Assembly (NCBI GenBank): GCA_907165135.1 | Contig: OU015568.1 | Span: 690,501 to 754,500 of the forward strand | Length of the DNA: 64,000 nucleotides | Source: Oikopleura dioica | Lineage: Eukaryota > Chordata > Appendicularia > Copelata > Oikopleuridae | Direction: 5' to 3' | Part shown: piece by piece, positions 20,733-32,726 of the stretch | How the letters are laid out: the number at the start of each line of letters is the position of its first letter | Position numbering within the stretch: the stretch's first letter is position 1 | The notes under the pieces: model-generated | What the model was told of the DNA's origin: nothing | What the model saw: the letters and a program-made list of their open reading frames with translations, nothing else | Databases searched by the model: none | Translations under genes and position numbers: made by a program

Positions 20733-23700
20733 TTATCCATTTGTTGAATAAGAATCGCTGAGGTTTTCGCCGGTAGAATCGGGTTTCTTTCGCTCTGGGC
20801 CAAGAAGTCTCTTTGCTTTTTGTCGCCTAAAGATTTTGTATAGCGAATTTTCTCAAAAGTTCTCTTCCTTGATATCAAGAAGATTTTTTGCCGAGAATTT
20901 ACCTGTTACAGAACCAAACTCTAACGACTTCTTTTTCGAGCTGAAGTTGCTCAGCGACGTTGGTGATTTCTGCTGCTGATGGTTTTGGTTGCTTGACGAA
21001 TTCCATTTCAAGGGCATTTTTGGTGGAGAGCTCGATTGATGTTCGCTTCTTTCTTTTTCGGCCTTGGAACTAAAAGGAATTTGGATAATGGGGAAGTCAA
21101 ACGAAAAATTTTTCGGCTATTAGAGTTGTTATTTTTTTGTCTCTTAAATGAAGGCTGATTAATCTATATTTCCACTTAAAGTTTTGATTTTATAGTTTTT
21201 CAATTCTCAGCTCTAGAATTCCAAGACAATCATTACCTGTTGATTTAGTTTATCCCCTCCAATCGAAGGCATTCCACCAGTCGCCGAATCCGCCTCATCG
21301 AGCCACCTGCTCAGCAATGGCTTCAACTTGCACATATTCTTGAACGACAGCTAAAACGAAAAGTTGAAAAGAGTTAGAGAAAATGTTCTGGGAAAGAAAT
21401 CAAGAGGGTGAAATTAGCATTTATAATGTTCTCTCTCAAAACCACGTGAGACACTGCGGACTTCACCCTGCGGTGATGATCACACCCTTGGCAAAAGCTA
21501 ATTTCCATAAGCTTTTGTAGAAAGAGAAAAAGCGATAACTTTACCTGGAGAGCTTCAAATCGGCAGATTGTCGTTTGGGAGAAGACGTTTCCGTAGAGCG
21601 TGCCCAAAGCGAGTCCGACATCGGCTTGGGTGTAGCCGAGCTTGATTCTTTTTTGCTTGAAGTCACGTGCGAACCGTTCTAGATCGTCAGTACTGGGCTG
21701 TTGGTCGTCGCCGAGACTGAAGAGATTCTAAAAAATGGGTTAAAAATGATCGTAGATGATCTTTTCTCTGAATTGAATACTTTGAATTCATAAAAAAATC
21801 CGCCTTGATTAAGTATTATCAAGTACCTGTGCAGCAAAAGAGTCATGGAGTCCGGCGCCGAGGCCACTTCCGGTGTAGGGATTGGCGTAGTGCGAATAAG
21901 GATGGGCGGCAGCGGCGGACATTTGACTCGCATACCACGAGTCGCCGCCTAGACCGGAGGCGGAAGCTGCTGCTGCTGGCCACGGAGAGGCCGAAGAGGG
22001 CCACGCGCCAGACGGGTTTGAGTTGCCCAATGAGACTCCGGCTGAAGCAGCCGCCGCTTTCATCGAAGGATCGAGGCCGAGACCGGAGTGGCTGAGCGAA
22101 GAGACTGGCACTTGAGGGTAGAGGGACGAGAGAGATGAAGTTTGAGGCAGCGCCGAGGAGCTGGGCTCGGTCTTGGCAGACAAAAAGGCGGTCGAGTAGC
22201 CAGTTGGCGACCCCTCGTTGGCCGTGGAATGTGACGAGGTCGGAGAGTGCTGCGGAAGAGCGCTGCTAAAAGGGGAAATTTTAAAGTATTTCCATGTGAA
22301 TCAGTGCTTTTCACACAAAATGATAATTTCGGAATTTGGTGTCATGGAAAAATTTTTCCTCAGAAAAGGTCTCATATTTCTACTCAGTCATAAATGATTT
22401 TCATTCCGTCATTTTTCCACTGGGAAAAATTACGATGGCATAGAAGAATCATTTTATTGCTTTATCATATTTTTCCCTTACCTCATGCTCAAAATCGGCG
22501 TTCGGGGAGAAGCACAATCCGGCGCGGCTTGATTTTGCGACCAATTCGAGAAGAGGCCATGATTCTGGGAGGGAATCGTGGATGACGCTTCATTATTATT
22601 ATTTGCAACCGGGGTCTCGTTTGGTACCAAACCATCCTCAAGACGATCCGAATTTATTCCGGCGGCATCTGCGCCTGGCACATTTGTCGATCTTGGCGTG
22701 TGGCCGGGCAGCACCTCGGCAGGCGTGGCTTCGGGGGAGACGATTCCTAAATAAGGGGGTAAAGATGACAGAATAATACGAGGCTTTATTGCAACGAGTT
22801 TCTAGTTCTTACTTGGCTGAGTTTGAATCGAACTGGGAATCATGGAGGTATTCGTCGGAGTACTACAATTTGGCGGTGCCGTTTCCATCGTTGGTGGAGG
22901 AGTCGTCGAGTTTGGCAAATGATGCGAAGCGGATAAAGATGAAACCACCGGAGCAGCCGTAGCCGCGCTTCCAAGCGAAAGCCCCATATGGGGGGATGAA
23001 GAAGATCCAAAAGAAGGCGTGAATAAATTTGGCGAAGAAACGCCATTCTGAAATCACAAGTCAATGGGATTGTTTGGCCTATTGATCGGGTACAGGTTGA
23101 GGGAAATTGATTGCGAACCGCTTTGTAAAAAAATGCCTGTTCTGATGTACAGTGTATTGTTCAGGACACTTGGGCACGGCAGGTGAAATTCCAGAGAGAG
23201 GAATTTCGAGGAGCTCCTTGTTCGCGAAAATATCAGTAGACTGCATTCCTTAAATTTCTAGAGCTACAGGGAGCCAAAAAATAGCTCTAAAGCTACGTGT
23301 CTACTTTCAAGACCAAAATTAAGGGTTTCAACACCATAAAATACTTTTTGGGATAATTTTGCAGCAGAAATTATTTCAAAATCCTGATGTAAATTTTCAT
23401 AATTTTCGATAAGAAAAATAGACCCACGTTAAAAAGCGGTATTTTTTTCTGCCTCTTTCCGCACTTGTCCTAAATTGTGGTCTAAATGTCCTCGTTGGTG
23501 GTGCAAAAAGCGGAAGGAGCTTGCGGCCGGCACTTTCGCTCTCTTTCGGTGTTGGAAAACGTTTTTGTTTACACTTCCGCCCCGTTAGTTGCTCACTCTG
23601 TTGATAAACAGAAACAACTACAAATCCTATCAGACCTGTCAAAACTCCAACGAGGATCATCTGAAACAAGGTTTTTTTTCTCAATCTTTGATGCCGACAT

Positions 23701-24167
23701 TGCCAAGTTTCTTTTGAAAAATAACGGAAAAAATTTCAAAAAATTAAAAATCAAATGAAAAATTAATTAAATAAATGTCGCAAGAATGACGCGAAATACA
23801 GTCAAATATCAATCACTGATCGTCCAGCCTTCTATATTTCATTTCATCATGGACCATGATTCATGGTGATCAAAAATTTCCTTTCGAAAGAGATTGAAAA
23901 TCAATTTCTACGCGCACTCAATTCTGGTCCCCCAGAAATTTCAATCAAATTCATTCTCTAAAATTTCCAATGCTCCAAATTTTGATCTATCTGTACCTGA
24001 TAATGATAGTTCCACTGATCAGCCAGGCTTCCATTAGTCGCTGCTGCAGGACCGCTGAGGCCATAAGGGTATCCAGCTCCGTAACCGAAGCTCGTAGTAT
24101 TCGCACCGTAGCCGTAAAAATCCGGTGTTTTTATCAGCCCATCGTTGGGCTCCGTCTTGAGCGACAT
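20733..24167 (-). CDS. POU class III homeobox transcription factor
   Basis: Exons: 24167-23997, 23047-22813, 22746-22482, 22265-21827, 21727-21545, 21350-21237, 21069-20903, 20826-20733 (555 aa, phases agree). The N-terminal half is rich in Ser, Ala, Gly, Pro and His/Tyr ([10 protein letters not shown]; repeated AKTEP). The POU-specific domain ([20 protein letters not shown], then [16 protein letters not shown] and [16 protein letters not shown]) is split over two exons. The homeodomain carries helix 3 [11 protein letters not shown], which crosses the last splice junction. The short linker and these signatures fit the Brn/POU3 group, regulators of neural and ectodermal fate; the class assignment rests on memory of family motifs. 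The fairly large first intron contains a probable nested gene (23079-23660), one exon of which could also be spliced in frame here, giving 604 aa. Confidence 0.85.
23079..23660 (-). CDS. Probable nested small type II membrane protein in POU intron 1
   Basis: Two exons, 23660-23424 and 23240-23079, give 132 aa. The start codon directly follows TTGTTTCAG, a splice acceptor that could receive a trans-spliced leader. The protein opens with a strong membrane anchor ([19 protein letters not shown]), followed by a basic, then mixed, luminal part. The second exon ([17 protein letters not shown]) has both ends in phase 0. Its donor at 23093 lies 46 bases before the acceptor of the second POU exon, so it could equally be an alternative POU exon. 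Its composition is unlike the rest of the POU N-terminus. No family recognised. Confidence 0.4.
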
Positions 24168-24439
24168 CTGTTTGTTTCCGCCTGTAGAATTTGTATTCTC
24201 TCTCCCTGTTTGTCTCTGTATGTAGCAGAAGCGTCTCTCGTTTGATGTTAATTTACAATTTGCACTAGACTTGGAGGCAAATTTATGGAAATGTTTTCTG
24301 TTCTTCCGATATGCTAATCGAAGGAAATTTGAATTTGATTCAAAAATTGAAATTCAAGAGTTGTTAATTTATTCCTCGATTATGAAAAATCAAAAATTGG
24401 AGCGAGGACTTTTAACAGAGAGATCCGCTAGCGTTCTAC

Positions 24440-24535
24440 AACTCCATCAGTCCTTGGTCTCCAGCGAGGGCGCACGCGAGCCCGGCCAATGAGAGCCCGC
24501 GACGGGGCGGATCGGTAGGTGGCGCGCTTGGGCAG
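24440..24535 (-). promoter_or_regulatory. GC-rich candidate promoter of the POU gene
   Basis: A GC-rich island in AT-rich surroundings lies about 280-370 bases upstream of the POU start codon. It contains GGCCAATGAG (a CCAAT box) and GGGGCGG (a GC box). No initiator was identified. Confidence 0.35.
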
Positions 24536-25304
24536 AAAGGGGAAATGGAAGAACTGGTACTGAAAAATGAAGGGAACTTGGTTTAGTGTCAAGATACTGA
24601 TCAATATCAGATTGAGGGGGAAATATTTAGCAAGTTATCATCTTGGCTTAAGTTAACAAGTGTTTTTGGAGGTTTTTTTCTGTTAATTTTTGATTTTTTA
24701 TCGAAAAAATTTTATTTGAGATCAAAAATTACAAATTGAAGATTCTTAATTGCATAAAATTCAATCAAAAACAGTCTTCTTTTACTGAAAATACAGTTAA
24801 AACCTGGATAACCGTCCTGAAAGCGAGAAAAAATGTCTCCTTTCTCAAATTTTTGATCATTTTTTCTAGCTTTTTTGGCAAAATTATCAATCAAAAGAGC
24901 TCCGAAGCATGTTGAAGTGAAAATTTATAATCCTCGGCTGCTCCCTGTGAATAATAATCCTTCGCCAAGTTCACAAAAAACGTCGCTCGTGAATACTAAT
25001 TAGTCGCTTGCTTTTTTTTTCCTTCACGTCATACGATTCATTTCCATAATTTCTCGTCTCTCTATTTCTTCCCTTATTACGCGAGGCTTTCCTCGAGAGC
25101 ATTTGATTGAGCATTTGCTGTCTAATATATTGATGAATTCTATCTCTGTGGTCAGGGGTTGATTGTAAAATTTGATTTTGTTTTGAGCGCTTTTACCGCG
25201 CGAGACGGCAGTTATGAATATCATTACAAGAACTTGGAGGGGAATTTATATAAGAAAGCCAATTTATGGGTTCCGAAAGGTGGTTAAAAGTCGTCCTGGA
25301 AATT

Positions 25305-25400
25305 AAAAACGCGGCTTTGAGTCTAAATAAAAAAGTTATTAGCCGCGTTTAACGCGGCTTTTTCGATCTTTTTGCTCGAAGCCGCGAGCGGCTTTTCGAC
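25305..25400. repeat. GCGGCTT hairpins
   Basis: Three GCCGC/GCGGC palindromes (AGCCGCGTTTAACGCGGCTT and GAAGCCGCGAGCGGCTTTTC among them) lie in intergenic AT-rich DNA. They belong to the same hairpin family as the clusters at 9025-9290 and 27392-27512. Confidence 0.55.
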
Positions 25401-26097
25401 TCGAATGTGTTTTTCTTTCTGTGCAGTCAAAAATGATATTTTTATGAGACAATTTTCCTCAGAGATAAAGTTAAGGGGATTGGAAATATATATGGCTTCT
25501 TAAAAATTGATCCTTTGGGACCCCTGATCCCTTCCGATGGTGATAAAGAATCGACACTTTTTGGACGGGCCCCTGCTGGGTAATAATAAGCTCCACTGGG
25601 GTTCCGAAAACGCAAATCCTGGAATCCACGTGCAACTTTGAGTCTAAATCGATACTGCTCCAAACTTTACTGACTCCCTGCTCAACTCCCTGTCGATTTG
25701 CTCCGAGATCTTGATGGCAGGAGAAGCAATGGGATAATGTTTCCGAAAGGTGTCTAAGGAAACGGGTTGAACTTGAAAATTCAAACAATGCGTTCACTTT
25801 TGAATCTCCTTTTCATATCATTTGCATCTTGAGCAGGCGCAACGTGCCTCGCCGCTGAACGATTACGTCGTGTAGCGCATTTTTGATTTTTTAAAACTCA
25901 TCTTCGAAGCTTTAAATTTTTCCTGAGATTTTCTTTTCTTAATGAAACTTTCGCCTGAAGAATCTTAATCTACCTAAGAGATGCAGATGAACTTTTTCGT
26001 AAGCTAGAAAGTTAAGATTATGCTTTGCTTGTCAATTCAAAGATTTTATAAAGAGATACCCTTATTCGAAAGCAATAACCCAAAAAAGATATCAGTA

Positions 26098-26237
26098 GCA
26101 GTTTAAACTTGAATATGACGAGTAAAAATAAGGGTGTCACTTTAATAAATCTCGTAAAAATCCTCTTAGACTTTCAGACCCGATTTACCGTAGTGATACC
26201 CTTATTTCACTACACCAAATTCAAGTTTAAACCGATA
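26098..26237. mobile_element. Small foldback MITE, TTTAAACTTGAAT termini
   Basis: Outer arms AGTTTAAACTTGAAT and ATTCAAGTTTAAAC, plus inner arms AATAAGGGTGTCACT and AGTGATACCCTTATT, form a nested inverted repeat of about 140 bases. Non-coding. Confidence 0.55.
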
Positions 26238-26642
26238 TTGATTTCTTTATTATATTATATCTTCCAAATAAGAGTATCTCTCAAGAAAATTTATGCTTCA
26301 AAAAGTGATCTTAATCTCTTTACCAAATCTGACAGAATTGTCTTTATTAGGGAAAACAATCTGCCAGAAGTAAGAACCTTCTTTTCTAGCGATAAGCGGA
26401 TCTCAATTAAGGTGATACCCGTTGTTTTTTGTTTAATTGTTTATTTGGAAAAGTTCTCTTCGTTCGTTCCAGGGGTCGCCTCGTCCGTGAAATCTGGAGC
26501 AAAACCAATATGCTTCAAAATGATGCTCATTATTCATGGCGTGCTGCCTAAAGTAGCGGAGGTATTAAGCGTCTTACGTCCTAAGCGCTTTCACCAGTGT
26601 CTCTTTTTCTGAGATTGAGCTATTTAGTTCTAGAGCCCTAAG

Positions 26643-26929
26643 ATGAAGCAGTGATACTGTCATCTCAAAAGAAACCCGGCAGAAGAAGAAAACCCCCCAC
26701 TCGGACAGAGAGAGCACTTTGTTAGATTGGCGAAAAGTGTCAAAAGCTTGGGTGGAGTACAACTTTCTAGCACCAAAACGCGTATGTCGCAGAAGTGCAC
26801 GAGCTTGTTACACATGGCCACCGCCAAATTATTATTCAAGGAGTCGAGAAAATGATCCTTTAGATCCTCTGGGAGATGATCAGGATAATTGGCAATAAAA
26901 ATCAGAATCAATTTTGTTTTTCTCGGCAT
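26643..26929 (-). CDS. Possible small two-exon gene, function unknown
   Basis: Starts MPRKTKLILIFIANYPDHLP at 26929 and reads through acidic, amphipathic sequence to LVLE. A 42-base or longer GT-AG intron could then join to a short exon ending near 26643. It is head-to-head with the open frame starting at 26946, so at most one of the two starts is likely to be used. No family recognised. Confidence 0.3.
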
Positions 26930-26945
26930 TTTCTTGGATTTTGTA

Positions 26946-27389
26946 ATGACGGTTATGATAATTTTGATGATCGTAATAAATACAAAAGCTCGTAGACGGC
27001 GAAAAATACGTCAAGATCAAGATGTTCATCGAATAATTTCAACTGATTATGAAAAAGGGCACTCTGAACACTGGCTCTAGAAAAAATCCCAAATGATGAA
27101 AGAAGCTCTAAAGAAGATATTTAGACGCAAACAACACGGTGCCGTGGTCACGTGCGCAACTTTTCAAGAGTTTTTGAAAAAACTCGAGGGCGGCGTCTCT
27201 CAGAGCCGGCCCAAGTGGCACTTTTCAGACGCAAATCTGAAACAGGAAATCACATGTTCCGTGCAATTTCCGCTTGGGAACCAGTCGAAGGGAAAGACTT
27301 TTTTCTTGAGTGAGAGGGATGTTTTGATCACTTGTAGGGTTTCCAGCTTTGATTTCTTGGAAAAAGAAGGCTCCGAACTGATTCATTGA
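26946..27389 (+). CDS. Possible small membrane protein gene (two open frames)
   Basis: The first open frame, from ATG at 26946, has a hydrophobic segment (MTVMIILMIVI) followed by a basic stop-transfer run (KARRRRK), ending at a TAG at 27078. The same frame is open again from ATG 27093 to 27389 (FRRKQHGAVVTCATFQEFL and onward), with composition that looks coding. A short unrecognised intron or the stop codon separates them. No family recognised. Confidence 0.3.
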
Positions 27390-27391
27390 GA

Positions 27392-27512
27392 CGAGAAGCC
27401 GCTTGCGGCTTCGAATCAAAAAGAATTTTAGCCGCGCAAAGCGCGGCTTTTCCGTTTTTTTTTTTTGCGCGGCTAAAATTCTTTTTGACTCGAAGCCGCA
27501 AGCGGCTTCTCG
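27392..27512. repeat. Near-perfect 120-base hairpin of the GCGGCTT family
   Basis: Two arms of about 48 bases, each starting CGAGAAGCCGCTTGCGGCTT or its variant and continuing through TCAAAAAGAATTTTAGCCGC, are inverted around a T-rich loop (about 27450-27465). The arms differ at only a few positions. It lies between the open frame ending at 27389 and the convergent gene ending at 27533. Confidence 0.75.
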
Positions 27513-27532
27513 ATTCTTAGCAATTCTTCGGA

Positions 27533-27894
27533 CTAAAAATTGATTGAATTTGACTTTGAACGAAAAACAACAATCAAAAACGATGTACAGTAGTACTGAG
27601 AATAGTTGTTGGCGTCGAATTTGGTGTAATCTCGGTGTTCTAGCAGGTGCGGCGCGTCCGGGCCCGGGCAAGAGCAGTGGAGGTGCGAATCTGATCATGT
27701 CACTGAAGTGACAAACACCAAGCGCGACTTTCCCTGTTGACAAAAATATAAACAACGTCAACAGATAAACGTAAATACCCGTTAACTCCGATCGCTATCG
27801 CCTGTACCAAGTATTCCCCTTTTTCTACTTCTGAAAAAACAGAAAAGGAAAAAGCGCTCATTAGCGCGTAAAATTCAAATCGATTTCCCTTCAT
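27533..27894 (-). CDS. Small two-pass membrane protein, function unknown
   Basis: Exons 27894-27729 and 27690-27533 (107 aa), joined by a typical GT-AG intron in phase. The first exon has two hydrophobic stretches (FYALMSAFSFSVF and LRLSVDVVYIFV). The second has a Cys/Pro/His segment (HLHCSCPGPDAPHLLEHRDY) and a hydrophobic end. The start is the first ATG in frame. The coding call rests on the open frame crossing a well-formed intron and on composition. No family recognised. Confidence 0.4.
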
Positions 27895-27904
27895 TAGCAC
27901 CAAG

Positions 27905-30000
27905 TCGATGTAATCAGATTAGCTCGCAGCAGAAGCTTCCGACATTTCAAATCCGAAATCCACCCGGAATCGAATACACACATTCAAGATTTGTGTATAT
28001 GTTACACACACTTCCGAAAACAGATTGATAAAAACTTTCTTTCTCGAATCGTCATATCAAAGAATTTTTGGTGCCACCATAATGCTACATTTTCTAATTA
28101 AATTTGGGTATTTTTTTCTATTTGAATAATGACTACCAAAACTCACAAAATAACGCTGTTTCCTAAATGTTCTGAAGAAGAAAGGTTCTTTATTTTTTCA
28201 AAAATCTTTAGCAAAAAATTGAGAACAATCACTATCTCAACCCTTTTAGCATATCAATGATTCTACCGACCGCACTTTCGCCTCGATAGCGTAGTCTCAG
28301 GTCACCAAATTAGCATTAACTTTTCCTCCTGGGATCACGGAATTTCCCCTCCTTGTCGTTCTCCACCTATCTTCGCCACCTTATCTCTTCCTAGAGAGAG
28401 GGAAAGAAATGATCCAATTAAGAAAATCATCCAAAAAAAGAGAGTCGGGATCAATGAGTTGTTGATTGTTTGAATTAGTAGATTTGCATTTTTATCTAAG
28501 AATTTGGAATAGCGTGAAATAGGCTCGGCTTTGAACCGCCGAAATGGTAAATCATGTTTTGAATAATAATGGACCTGTCAGAAGAAACGAGCGGAAAAGT
28601 CCAGTACCACGCGTTCTTCTTTCCTTTTTGGGAGCGTTAAATTTCCCCGGTCACTCTTTTTAGTGGTGCGTGGTCCATTTGGATGACGTTTGGCGGTGGC
28701 TGCTGGTGCCGATTCTAAATTCGATCAGGCATCCGCCACCACCACCAAGGAACCGCCTGTCAGTGTCCGGTCACCGGAGCAATTAGTCGCACTGACAAGG
28801 CACCACTTCTGCGCGCGGGCGAAAGAACAAATCTAGTTTTCAACCAAAATCTCAATTCTAGAGCCCGGTACTGGCATACCCTTCCATTTCCCAACAAAAA
28901 AGCGTGGAAGCCGACATTAGCATTCTTGATTTTATCACTCGAGTGTCAGAAAGAGTGAGCTCAACCGGGCGGGTGAGGTTTTGTGCTGTCGGTTTTTCTC
29001 CTAATCCCGTGCTGCTGATCAAAGAGACGCCGCCGCCCCCGCAGAAGCACCAAACACGATTATTTTTTCTTTGTCAAGTGGACTTGTGCAAGACTCAATC
29101 AGCTGGAGAACGGGAGGGGGCTGAGGAGGATGATTAGGTCAACACTTGGAACTTCTATCAGATCACGTGACCTCAAGGTTGAACAGTTATTGTTGGTAAT
29201 AAACATTAACACCGGGCTAGTGATTAAATTGTTACTGTAACAGCTCATAATAGATAAATTTTTTCACTTTTCTGGAAAATCTGAAATTATATATATCAAA
29301 AAATTTTTGAAATTTTATGGTTTATCCAAAATCTCAAATTTTTCCGGAAATCCTGAAAATTTCTTCAATTATTTTTTATCGGAAGTAAACAATTATATCC
29401 GTTCAGATTAGTGCTCTTCTCCCGTGGCGCTGGCTGGATCACGTGGCTGAATCCGGGGGCTGAGAAAGTTTACCTTGCTAATCAATTGCATAATGAGCCA
29501 AATACGGTCGAAAGTTGCCAGTTTTCACAAATTGGGCAGCGCGGCGGGGTGGCTACTTCCGACTCTCACGCCTTTTTTTCCTTCTTCCAGATTCAATAAA
29601 TAAACTTAGCCCAAAAAGGGATGCTTCGAATGATACACATTTTGGGACGAAAATCTTGGAGACATTCCATTTGACTATCTTGGATAACCTTGGAGATTGG
29701 ATGGGCCCTCGATCTTTACGATTTTTCGAGGTCGCGGAATTTGAAAAAGCGAAGTGGGTTTTAGCAGCGCGCTTCCTGCGCCGCTCAAATTCCAAAAAAT
29801 GCACTTCCGCTACGCCCTGGCTCATGTCATGACATTAAACAACTCATTCCCCGGCGCCTTCTGTCTCAGGATTGTTTTATCGTTTATTAAAGGAATTTTC
29901 ACAAAAATATTCGCGGTTAATAAATCTTTCAAATTGCTCCTTTCTCAGTTTTCTACGCACAGAGTTTCCCGCCTTCAATGTTTTTCGTTAATATCCTTAA
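27905..30000. other. Intergenic region without a supported gene
   Basis: No open frame with splice or family support was found. 28660-28780 contains an inverted GGCGGTGGCTGCTGG/CCGCCACCACC pair in a GC-rich patch, and 28300-28400 is pyrimidine-rich. Open frames at 28904-29137, 29411-29599 and 29515-29832 overlap in different frames and lack coding character. Confidence 0.5.
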
Positions 30001-30012
30001 ATTTCGAAGAAC

Positions 30013-31303
30013 TTACATAAAACCATTTTCGTTCAACGAAACCAGTTCCCCATGAACTCCGATTTCGAGCTCCTCATTTATGGCTGCTTCTGTGTGAATT
30101 TTCCAAGCAAGTCCTTAATAAAATCCTTATCATGATAAATGTGGGAGCAGTACCATGTTTTTCTGAGTTGCAAAGCTTAATGGGCTCTTCTTCAGTTTCC
30201 AACGATTCCCTGTAGCTTTTGATCGTCCAGCCTGGCAAAAACTCTACTCTAGGGTATTTGCCATATTGTTCAAACCAAATTTCTTTTAGATTTTCTAAAT
30301 AAATTGAACCTACATGCGAAACTAAGCGTTAATCTAACCTGGAAAGTTTCCTTTTAGATCAGGTCTAAATCCCCATTCAAACTCAACGTCGTTCATAATG
30401 ATATAATCCTCAACGTAACCCTTTGAAACATTCAATATTTCACACCGAATATCTTCTTGTCTCTCCACCCATTGTATTTTCGCGACTTCTGGGTCGCCGA
30501 AAATCGAGTCGTTTGCACAAATATAACTGTATGTTTTGCCAATTGGATCCGCGAGCACTGTTTGAGGTTTTACGGTGGAAGAAAGATCGGGAAGATAAAG
30601 GCAGCTATCTAATAAATAAGCCAAGGTATGTTGCCCGACCTTCATCAGAACGTACTGACGATCGTCGTCAAAGACCTTCTTCCTCTCAGCCTAAATTGTT
30701 GAGAAAAATTATGCTCAAGAAGTGGGACCTAACCTCAAGAAAGCTAAGAATCGCAGCACTGCCATTCACTCCATTTTGATCAAAAGAAGCGTCGAGAAAA
30801 AATGTCGGCGGTTGGTCATCATCCTGATCAGAAGTCTTCATACCTGACCCCTGTGCTGTTGAGCGAGCACCTGAATCTCCTAAGTAAGGGGTTGGGCCCT
30901 CAGGATAAGGATGCGAAATAATGTCCTTCCAAGTAATATTGGGTGTTAAAATTTTGAATATATTCCTCGGAAAGGTCAGTTTTTTCTTCATTCTTTTTGA
31001 GAGCAAATCGCATTGTTCTCTAGCATCCTCTTTAGTCATCGTCTTATTTGAAACATATGCAATTCTTGTTGAATTCTTGATGAAAATTTCCACCCTTGTC
31101 CATTTATTTCCATTCGTTCGTTCGAAGATATCAAAAATTCCAAAAAGATCATCCATCCAAATCTCGCCATCATCAGTGGTTCCTTCTATTCCACTTTGTT
31201 CTGCTTTCATCCAGAAGAAAATGGTCACGCCGATAATGGCGCAGGCAGCAATGGCGAAAAAGGTTGATAAAAAAAGAAATATGCGTTTCATTTTTTTTCT
31301 CAA
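30013..31303 (-). CDS. Type II membrane protein of unknown family
   Basis: Exons 31303-30734, 30690-30339, 30294-30154, 30089-30013 close exactly in frame (379 aa) with introns of 43-65 bases. A short basic N-terminus (MRKKMKR) precedes one long membrane segment (IFLFLSTFFAIAACAIIGVTIFFW). The rest is predicted luminal or extracellular, with N-glycosylation sequons (KNST, NKT, PNITW) and aromatic-rich late exons (ENLKEIWFEQYGKYPRVEFL). The layout resembles Golgi glycan-modifying enzymes, but neither a sulfotransferase nucleotide loop nor a glycosyltransferase DxD motif was recognised, so no function is given. Confidence 0.65.
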
Positions 31304-31499
31304 ATGAAAGATTCATTTCATTTTTCTTCACATAGGCAACGAAGTGTGTTTTATTTGACTGGTCAACACCTTGATAATAAAACAATAAATAATAAAATAT
31401 AATTATATGATTATTTAATTTTACCGACAAGTAGCCATTGCTAAAGGTTTTGAAGATTTTTTAGGGTTCCATTATTTTGGACAACATAGCTCGAAGCTC

Positions 31500-31612
31500 A
31501 GCAATCTGAGTTGAAAACCTGAGTCAGGTTCTGAGTCAGACAAAGCGGGTTCGGAGCATTACCATTCAGAACCTGGCTCAGGTTTTTAACAAAGGTTGCC
31601 GAGCCCAGACAT
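31500..31612. repeat. Short CCTGAGTCAGG-family element
   Basis: Left end GAAAACCTGAGTCAGG and right end CCTGGCTCAGGTTTTTAAC are inverted copies about 75 bases apart. The right end is followed by GGTTGCCGAGCCCAG, which also follows the 6062-6381 copy. Confidence 0.6.
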
Positions 31613-32140
31613 TCTTTTTCTAGCGCTGCGGTAAATGGGATTCCGGGGAGCTACGAGAATCGCTACCGGACAATAAAACACACTTGAAAGTTGACCAAAT
31701 TACTTACTCCCTAAAGTGACGCGCTTCTTTTGATCCTGGACGCGCCGATTTGTCTGGATTTATTAAAGTGACACTTGGAAAAGAAATGTTCGCCTTGAAA
31801 CTGACGAAGTTGGATCAGTTAGGTTTATGGCACTTGGGGAGGTATTCGATTGTGTACAGATATTTTTGGCTTTTCGCGAATTTCGCGGTTTACGCCCAGC
31901 GCTGTCCTCGATGCAAATGAGAGTGAGCCAGCTGGGCGAGAATCAAGCACCGCCGTACACACTCTAGCCACCCTCAGCGCGCGTATACCCGGCGATGTTC
32001 TACTACCAAAAATTTCGCACCTGCTGGACAATAGAGAGCGAACAAGGAGAGAGCTGATTGCTTTTTCGAGAAGTTTGGAAAAAAATCGTTGTTTTTGTGT
32101 ACTCACGTGGAAAGAAATGAAACAAAATATGAAGGAAATA
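31613..32140. other. Region with overlapping open frames but no supported gene
   Basis: A plus-strand frame at 31850-32251 and a minus-strand frame at 31825-32106 overlap completely. Neither has a family signature or supporting introns. The moderately GC-rich stretch 31870-32000 could belong to a promoter. Confidence 0.4.
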
Positions 32141-32144
32141 AAAT

Positions 32145-32451
32145 TTAAGGACCCCCCGTCAGCTTTTTCCTTCGAAAAATTAAAATTTTCAAAAACACCA
32201 TATTTTTGGTTCTTTATGCGTCTTCAGGTTAAACTTCCTTCAAAGACTTGATAAGAGGCATTTTTGACCTAGAAAATCAATATTTTTGCCAAAATTTTTA
32301 AATGCAATTTCGGGGTAAAGGAGTCGAGATATACCCCCGAAAATGATGCCTGAAAATCGTTTTTGACCTATAGAAAGCATTTCCGGGGTCATAATTATGA
32401 AAAGCCGATTTTTCATTTTTCAAAAATTGTTGATGTGGGGGGGTTCCTTAA
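32145..32451. mobile_element. Second piggyBac-like MITE with TTAA ends
   Basis: It begins TTAAGGACCCCCC (32145) and ends GGGGGGGTTCCTTAA (to 32451), giving imperfect inverted termini bordered by TTAA. The interior repeats TTTTTGACCTA and GGGGTAAAGG-like words and is non-coding. Its termini differ from those of the 925-1312 element, so it is a separate subfamily. Confidence 0.6.
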
Positions 32452-32726
32452 ATGATAAGAAAAAAAACGAATTCGAAAGAAAAAAAATGCCTAAAAGGGC
32501 AAAACAAATCTCATTTCGGAAGTGTCCTTTGACAACTGTCATCAAGTGTCACCGCGAAAAACCCGATAATGTCCGGCTGATCTTGTCCCACCCCGAAAAT
32601 TTTTTGCTAGAAAAAATCTTCTCAAAAGTAAAAATTTGCAAGAAATCAAATTGGCGCGCAGTCAAAGTATCGTAGCTCGAACGAAAGAGGGTGGTGGAAA
32701 CAACAGTGTATGCAAATGTTCTACTT

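Larger units (their letters stand above)
24540..26640. other. Intergenic stretch without a supported gene
   Basis: Apart from the hairpins near 25350 and an inverted-repeat element at 26098-26237, only short open frames were seen (for example 25024-25224 and 25471-25797 on the minus strand), with no family signature and no splice support. They are left uncalled. Confidence 0.5.

Noticed and set aside
28904..29137. Plus-strand open frame in the intergenic region
   Set aside because: Low coding character, Pro-run from a CCGCCGCCCC tract, no start context or splice support.
29515..29832. Overlapping open frames on both strands near 29.7 kb
   Set aside because: The two strands are open over the same bases and neither shows a domain or an intron.
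31825..32251. Overlapping 133- and 93-codon frames
   Set aside because: Mutually antisense, no supporting motif; left as unannotated sequence.
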